A stretch of 64,000 nucleotides of DNA, taken from Linepithema humile. Taxonomy: Eukaryota > Arthropoda > Insecta > Hymenoptera > Formicidae. Location of the stretch: positions 1,240,001 to 1,304,000 of the forward strand of contig NC_090135.1 of the NCBI RefSeq assembly GCF_040581485.1. The letters run 5' to 3'. Position numbers and translations under genes: made by a program. Positions 57,152 to 64,000 of the stretch are shown here, piece by piece (position 1 is the first letter of the stretch; every line of letters starts with the position of its first letter). Below the pieces are notes generated by a model. The model did no database searches, was not told the DNA's origin, and worked only from the letters and a program-made list of their open reading frames with translations.

Positions 57152-58090
57152 TGTAACAGCACGCGCTGTTACTAAGCGGCACGCGGGCTCCACGTGAGAA
57201 CCCCCATTTAGGGCCGCATTCCGATCCCCCAACTCGAGGGTAAGAACTCAAGAAGGGATAGCTGCCGGGTAGGGTAGCACCCCAAGTGGGGGTAGCGCGA
57301 CCGGTATAAAAGCCGGCTCGCGGAACCGTTCGAGACCCATTCCCCGAGTACGACTCGAACAAGCCTCAGGGCGCACTCTGAAGCTCCGGTCGTACTCGCT
57401 CCCATCCCGATAGTCGTTCTAGGGGCAGGGCGTTCTCTGCCTCGGCCGGGTGTCTCGGCGTTCGACTTCCGACTCTCCGTCGTTTTAGGGGCAGGGTGTT
57501 CTCTGCCTCGGTTGGGTGTTCCCGGCGTTCGACTTCCGATACCCCTTGCACGAGAGAAGTCTCTCACTGTCTTAGGGCACAGCGTACCGGCAACCGTCGT
57601 CGACTCAGCAAGGCTCGGATATACGCGGTATCACTTATTTTTTATTACTTTGCTCCGTACCGTACGAAACCGACTGATTAAATAATTTAGTTTGTTTAGA
57701 TTTACGCCGTTTATTTTCCGTTCACAATTAGAATTATACACATGTACCGTCGAAACATTAACTCATTGAACCGATAAGGAATTATATTATTTACTGCCGA
57801 TATTTATAACCGTTAGACCGAAACCAAAATACTCATGTACTCGTTGTTACTATTTTTCTTTTATATTATTGATCCAAGTGCTCTCATAAAATAAATATTT
57901 ATTTTCTTTAAGTCATTTTTGTTAATTTGGAGTCTCCCGATAAACCACACGAACGAACTCTGGCAAACCGACGAGTTATTCCGCGTCGTAAGAATCCGCT
58001 TCGCTAACTACGCACCGTCGTAATTCCGCATCGAAAAATCCGCATCATTACGCACCGCCCGTGAGACGTAAAAAAATACGCACCGTTACA
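57152..58090 (+). mobile_element. Solo LTR, 939 bp, in the E5 5' UTR
   Basis: It starts TGTAACAGCACG and ends CACCGTTACA, with a 4-bp duplication ATTT at 57148-57151 and 58091-58094. Inside are a TATAAAA box at about 57305, a duplicated 65-bp unit (GGGGCAGGGYGTTCTCTGCC, about 57413-57545) and AATAAA near 57893. GC-rich U3/R and AT-rich U5-like halves fit an LTR read on the + strand. No related internal region is in the window. Confidence 0.82.
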
Positions 58091-59599
58091 ATTTGTATTT
58101 ATTTATTTGTTTATTTGTTTGTTTGTTTGTATTCCCTGCTTTAATAATTATTATTCATTTATTTGTCTGTTTCAGGATCATCTATGACTACGGGACCAGG
58201 AGGAGGAAATCCCATCGCCACATGTAAGGAAATGTTTATTATATATGTCCACTTTGGTATGTCTTTTATTTCTTGTGAATCATTAATAAACAGATTTATG
58301 CTTATTTAAGTTTTATTCAGTATATATCTTCCACTTTGGTAACGTCCACATATTCATCAATCATCCACATTTATTTTATAACTTCATGCTTATAATAATT
58401 ATCTAGTCCCCAAACACATCAGGATTCAAGGTTCAACATATAAGTATGACAACAACATATGCATAGATACTTTTATCATATTCTCGGAAATTTTATTCTT
58501 AATCTATATATCACCATTTAGTGTCTTAATTATAATTTGAACTCATTTCTATTCAATGTCCGGATCTTACATATTACTAATATATACATATGATATATAT
58601 ATAGGTACATACCCCACTTATTCGTTTTCTATCTTATCCAATCTAGGTTATATATAATCCTTCGACATATATCATATAAGTTATCTCCATACATAAAGTC
58701 GGAGTAATGATAATACGATAAAGACCGTTAATGCATTTACAAGGGATTTATGCTAAGATTTGTATAAAGTTACTAGTACTTTGTGCAATCCTTAGATCTC
58801 TATACTTGATTCTTATGGTTATTTGTTTCTATAAATGCCTTGTACATTAATCTAGTTAACATAATCACTCAGATACTAATACGATAATTAAATTTAATTT
58901 AATTTAGTTATTATCTCCGGGTACTTCAATTGAATTTTAGTTCATATAGCCTCTGTTCACTCAATTTCCATTTGTAGATATCAAACCACTATAAGTTTCT
59001 ATCATTGTAGTATTCAGAGTCTGTGTACTTAATCAGTCAATTCATAATAATCACCAAAGTATTTATTTCTATTCTATGTATCCTATTTAAAACTTATTAT
59101 TTAGACTTGTTTTATTCACAGCCCAGATTTTCCTTATTTCTAGCTTAACTTATGCATACAGATACATATTTATCCACCAGGCACCACGTATTCATCAATA
59201 TCTCAAATTAGAGTATACTTTGGTTTCGAGGTTCCAATAAAATTAATTAATCCTTAACAAGTTTCATACAATTATATACTATTTTATCAGTCTGGATCGT
59301 ATGTAATCCTTCTATATATATATAAGGTCTCACAAGTTAACGAACTTCGAAACGAGTCTCATTGACATACCGTTGGGACACAAACATTCAGGGAGACAAC
59401 ATTTATTCAAATAACTGCGAATTGTAGTAATAAATTCGATTCACAGGTGCGATTATTCCATTATGTTTCCGCGCGCAGAGTTTAATCGAACGCAGTTGTT
59501 ACATTAATGATAAATTGTATCAAGTCTAATTGACAGGTGTTCCGTTTCGCGTTATTAAATCTCTATCAGTTAATATATCTTATAATAATTTACTTGCTA

Positions 59600-59600
<1 letters not shown>

Positions 59601-59649
<49 letters not shown>
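59601..59649. repeat. (AT)n microsatellite
   Basis: About 24 TA units in the E5 5' UTR. Confidence 0.95.
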
Positions 59650-59652
<3 letters not shown>

Positions 59653-61694
59653 ATGTCTCATATATCAATCTTCTCAATCCGTATACTTTCATATGTTAGA
59701 TATGATATTTTAAATTTAGTTATAGACTCCAGTCACATTAATTTTTTAATCCTTAATTCATAGTCAAATCTATATTCCATTTCATTTTATGGATGTCTAA
59801 TTCATCAATTAAGCTGTGAGACTTCATAAATCAAAATCACACGACGGTTATGTAAAATCGGTACGCGTTCGTTCCATGAGAATCGAGATTCTTACATCTT
59901 AATACATAACTTCAACAATGCACTGGTATTAACCATTGTCTACACACATAGGTGCATCCTGGGTCTATTCCCATCAGTAGATCCACTGCTATTTCACTTC
60001 CCCCTCTTTCCAGGTAATCAACATATATATCCAGTCGTTCATCCAGTAGTTACATTACTCCATTATGTAGATCCCTTTATATATTGTCATTCCCGTCACC
60101 AGCGTGTCGAGTTCAAAATTATGGGAGGTCAATCTGCAAGAGATATCATAGTCAGTATATTATATTATATATTGTTACTTAAATCACTCTCCTATTAGGA
60201 AAGCATCGGATAAGTAACTTCACTCTAGTTATGTTTGTACAGTCAATGAACTAATCAAATGTTTACAGATTTATGATAAATTATTAATATTATAGTATTA
60301 TTAACACAGGTGTTTCATATGATAGCGATAGCAATTGTTCAATAAGATCAATAGTGTTCATTAGTCATACAGGCACGTGTCATATGCTTTGAATACATAC
60401 GCACATGCCCCATGGCATCACACATATCACTTACACCAAATTAGTAAGAACATTGCATCGCTAATCACACTTAACTGTATATAAGTCATTTCAATTAGTA
60501 ATTAAAGAGCAATATTGTCAATATTCTCTCTCTTTAGCAAAATGTCGACTGTTACAGAAGCGTTCACACAGCAATACATTGCACTCGTGACAGACCATAA
60601 AGATGCAACTGCATAGATGGGCATTCTAGTAACCCATGCATTAAAAGTCACTAGATTATGCAGTTGGTGAAATCAGTAATAAAACATGTAGAAACATACA
60701 ATAAACGAAATCCATACAGTCTTGTGTTATATGCACAGGTACACATAACCTCCAAATCAGTCATATGCATTATATATAGGTTATACATGAATTTAAAGAG
60801 AGTTCTACATATAATATCTTTAGAGTTAATATTGTAATAACAAAATAAAGTTTATAACTCCTTCAAATTTCTATTTAAGTAATTAGTTAATTAATTAACT
60901 GCACTTTTAGTTGCAATTATCAGTTTGTAGTTCAATCACTATATATTGTATCCTGCATTCATAGAACGCATGAAGCCTACATAGTTTATTACAATAAAGT
61001 TCAGAATTGATATAGTATTATTATTTTATTATTTGTTCACTCTGAATTATCAATTAGCTGTTCAAGAGGCTTATTAATGCACAACGATCAGTGGGCATGA
61101 AAGGGTTAAACACCATGTCACACATTACACTCTTTATAGTTAACCATCGTTAATATGATATTCAAGATGGGCATCCATGGTGTCCCCATAGGCCTCTACT
61201 TGTAGTATGTGGTCGGATATACTCGATTGTTCATAAATGTATTAATTATAACAAAATGCATATCGCCTGCCGAAACTCAAGCCTGCGCGCATGCGCTGGC
61301 GTTATCCTTTTACAATATCTTTACTGCAATATTTATCTATAAATTTATAGGCATGCAGGTAGAATGATATACTACTAGTTAATATTAACTTCACCAAAGA
61401 TGATAATCAATAAAATTCTTATTCATAGGGTATATATACTCCATACGGAGCTCACCAGTAATCTAACCTCACTTTCAGCCGTGAGCGGCTTAGTAACAAA
61501 ATAATAGATCGAAAAGTGATCAAAATGAAAAAACTTTACCAAATCCAGTTAATAACAATACTCTGAACACGGGTATTGCTATAATTCCATCCGTAGGAGC
61601 CAATATAGTCCAAAATAAGTGTCGCAAACCGAAGCTACTCAGATACACGTCTTCTTCACTCGATGGCCGCGAGAGACTCCTCCAAGAGGGAACC

Positions 61695-64000
61695 TTTTTT
61701 TTTTTGTTTCAGAGATGAGAAAATCTTCTAAAGACACCCTGGCCCGGACCAGGGTAGTGCTGGATTCGACCGAGACTCGTGCCGGGTGTCCTCCGACAGA
61801 ACCGGAACCGGACAACGCCCCACCCTGACCAGGGTCAGGATCTCCCAGACAGAAGGAGAACCGAACGTCCCAAGTCAAGAATGAGAGCGAAGATCCACCA
61901 GCCCTACCGGACCCGACAACCATCTCGACCGCCTACCAGCTAAAAACTCACCTCCGACCATCTCTGGCCGTTAAAGTGAGGGGGGAAACCGGATTACGTA
62001 CTAGCGCATGACTCAGCTTCTCCCCCAGCCGATGCTATAAAGCCCAAACAAAGTTTAACCGGGACATCCAAAGGAACAGGTAAGTATGCACCCATATATC
62101 ACCACATGCAATACACACCCCCGTCCAACTTCCATGTTTTATATATGTATATAAGTACGTCCATATATAACTGTCTTACTTCAATTTAAAGTCAAGTTCT
62201 TATGAATTAATTAACTAAACTTAAGCTAAAACTAACTAAATCTTAAAAGTGTTCTCTATGTCCATATTGTACAAAACTCTTATGACTAAGGCACCCAGAA
62301 GTTAAACATAACTACCGTGTAATAATACACTTAAGTTGTTTTCCAAACAGGATAAGCGAGAAACAGCACCCTTACTATTTATTATTTAAGTACACTCTAA
62401 GCAAATCACTTAAAATGGGAACGTATTAGCTTCCATAAGGTCTATATCCATATCCATATCCAAGTCATCGTCGATGGATGAGTCTGAAGGAATCCGCCGT
62501 CGGGATTTCCTCGTGTCGCCACCAAATCCCTCTCTGAAAGTGGAAGGAGCATCAAGGTCAACTTTCCTTTCAGCCAGTCTTTTTCTTTTTCCCCGCTACG
62601 TGATCTTTCTTATTATATGGATTTTTAACTCTTTTTATTGTTTCAGATTCAGAAGGACCTGGTTTTTCCTGCTGAGTGCGATTCACCGATTCTTCGTTCG
62701 CTACAGAGCGAACAATCCCTACAGGTAGGACAGGTTTACACGAAACACTGCCGACCAGATGTCCCGAGCTCAGGCCCCTGTCCCTGCACACGGGGCAGTT
62801 TATCTTATTAGCACATTCCGAAGCCTTATGATCTGTCTCTCCGCAACGGTAGCAGCTGAAACGCCGAATCACCGTACTCGGGCATCGCTGAACCGTGTGC
62901 CCCACCGCGAGACAGCGAAAACATTGAAGGGATCTTGCCCTTAAAGCCTCCACTTGAATAGTCGACCACCCAATGGTCATTTTCCCTTTTTCAAGGGCTT
63001 TGACCGCTGCTAAAACCGGGCAACGCAAGAATATTACGCTCAGGCCCCCCCGAACGTATCTGATGTTCCCGCATGAGATGTCAGCTACCGAACATTCACC
63101 AATTCTCGACATATGTTCACTGATCTCTGGAACAGTGATAGAGTCGTCTATTCCCGATAGTCTTAGTTGTGCTAGTTTGTTCGGTCTACAAACAAAAACA
63201 CCCCTGTCGTCAACAAACAGAGCCCTGAGCTTGTCGCAGAGTCTGTCCGCTTTGGCTCCCGCGTCGTCACCAGGGATCTCCAGGATAATTCCGCCATTTG
63301 CCGCCTTTTTTAGACGGGTGTCCGAGATATTCAATTCATTAAGAAAGATTTTTTCCCGTGCCCTATTTAGTATATTCGAATACGTCAAATCGGTTCCCTC
63401 CAATAGGATGGAGACTGCCGCCGTACGCGGTACCTTTCTTTTAAGTGAACTTAGCGTTTCTCTATTCTCTGGAGTCCGTGGGGTTACTTTCTTCGGTTCC
63501 ATATTGGATCGAGATTCAGCTACTTCCTTGTATGATCGTTTTAATGCAGATTTGTTTAAATCTTCTGGTATCCTTTCTTGTCCGCTTTGATCATCCAAAA
63601 TAGTTAGATCGTCACCACTTGCGCTTGTCAGATACGATGAGTCCACCTTATTTAAATGTCTACCGCGGGTATCACCCGCAAAAGCCACCTCTTTCCTAAC
63701 TTTAAGATAGGAGAAGTCAGTTGAGGTAGCCGAATCTTCCCCACGTTCGTTCCGCAAGTTTTTTAGGTTTTTGATCTTACCTTTTTTAGTTCTATTATTT
63801 CTGTTTGTGGGACCCGACTTTGATGCTTTAGCATAGCTTAAATTATCACATTCCGTATCACTTAACTTATTATTAATGTTTCTTCTTTTTGTTTCAGGTG
63901 TAGCCGTTGGAGCAGGACCACCCAGGACGGAGCCAAGGACCTCACGTGGCGCACCGAGATCTTCCCTCAGGAGTCTTGTCTCTCTAATTAGATGATTCAT
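61695..64000 (-). mobile_element. E6: ORF1-only element, AT-rich, runs off the window
   Basis: Poly(A) seen as T is at 61695-61705 after AACC. The 3' UTR is 61706 to about 62412 and ORF1 is from 62413 leftward of the window edge. The 3' UTR core is almost identical to that of E2 and E5 (GAGATGAGAAAATCTTCTAA, CCTGGCCCGGACCAGG, AGTGCTGGATTCGACCGAG and CTACCAGCTAAAAACTCACC). No ORF2 lies between ORF1 and the tail. It is most simply a Gag-only derivative mobilised by the ORF2 of E5-like elements (inference). Confidence 0.75.
62413..64000 (-). pseudogene. E6 ORF1, Gag-like CCHC protein, 5' end outside the window
   Basis: An open frame from the window edge to 62570. It begins at IRETRLLRED, equivalent to about residue 370 of E5 ORF1, and contains SYAKASKS, the conserved VPRTAAVSILLEGTDLTYSN domain, MTIGWSTIQVEALRARSLQC and knuckles CFRCLAVGHTVQRC, CYRCGETDHKASEC and CPVCRDRGLSSGHLVGSVSC. 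After a Lys run near 62580 the frame must shift by one to continue into an acidic tail (SDSSIDDDLDMDMDIDLMEA, then TFPF) ending near 62413. That tail, unlike E5, does not overlap an ORF2. The Trp codon of the IGW motif is intact here. Confidence 0.82.

Larger units (their letters stand above)
44472..61694 (-). mobile_element. E5: full-length SART-like R1-clade element, AT-rich, carrying three insertions
   Basis: Poly(A) seen as T is at 44472-44485. The 3' UTR is 44486-44924 plus 46884-47147. ORF2 is 47148-48789 plus 52393-53878, ORF1 53878-56551, and the 5' UTR 56552 to about 61694. Insertions are a solo LTR (44925-46883), a hAT transposon (48790-52384) and a solo LTR (57152-58090). Without them the element is about 10.8 kb with an unusually long 5' UTR of about 4.2 kb. 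Its 5' end adjoins the poly(A) of E6 (61695). Closest relatives in the window are E2, E6, E0 and the + strand fragment at 9336. Confidence 0.85.
56552..61694 (-). other. E5 5' UTR, AT-rich, no coding frame (LTR at 57152-58090 excluded)
   Basis: The stretch just upstream of the ATG matches the + strand fragment before 9336. The outermost 1.1 kb (60610-61640) matches E0. Between them I see only AT-rich sequence, the microsatellites listed separately, and no frame of note. The 5' end is taken where the poly(A) of E6 begins. Confidence 0.55.

Overview
The window is eukaryotic, most likely from an insect and plausibly an ant or other hymenopteran. That is inference from four signs: spliced genes with GT-AG introns, R1-clade non-LTR retrotransposons with APE endonuclease and CCHC ORF1 proteins, hAT transposons, and short runs of the arthropod telomere pentamer (TTAGG/CCTAA). 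Almost nothing here is host-coding. The only candidate host gene is a two-exon piece at 5728-6464, and it is interrupted by a MITE.

Left part, 1-11061. A 1.9-kb fold-back palindrome (62-3868) is split by a 1.92-kb solo LTR. A 972-bp non-autonomous hAT (4188-5159) still encodes a BED-finger fragment. Nested hairpin elements follow (5418-5695), then the broken host exon pair. An AT-rich 5' UTR plus an ORF1 start from an R1-type element lies on the + strand (about 6530-9570). The 5'-most UTR of the same family then appears in the opposite orientation (about 9600-11061).

Middle and right, 11062-64000. Six R1-clade elements (called E1-E6 here) all lie on the minus strand, head to tail. Each has its poly(A) (read as poly-T) at the left, usually next to AACC or CTAACC, so the element-sense junction is poly(A)-GGTT(AG). 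E2, E4 and E5 carry ORF1 (Gag-like, three CCHC knuckles) and ORF2 (APE endonuclease, reverse transcriptase, C-terminal CCHC). E1, E3 and E6 carry ORF1 only, yet end in a 3' UTR and poly(A) related to those of the ORF2-bearing elements. All copies are damaged by frameshifts and stops.

A Ty3/gypsy-type LTR retrotransposon (20692-34954) and a related solo LTR (19073-20682) sit in a CCTAA-like tract between E2 and E3. The LTR element carries gag-protease, RT, RNase H and integrase with several breaks, plus an unusually long open C-terminal extension after integrase. Its leader is filled by two large palindromes. E5 is interrupted by a 1.96-kb solo LTR in its 3' UTR, a complete 3.6-kb hAT transposon with an intact spliced transposase gene in its RT domain, and a 0.94-kb solo LTR in its 5' UTR.

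Overall the window looks like a subtelomere-like nest of telomere-repeat-associated, SART-like retrotransposons, in which Gag-only relatives may depend on the ORF2 of their neighbours, as HeT-A does in Drosophila. Telomeric location and trans-mobilisation are inference from junctions and shared 3' ends.
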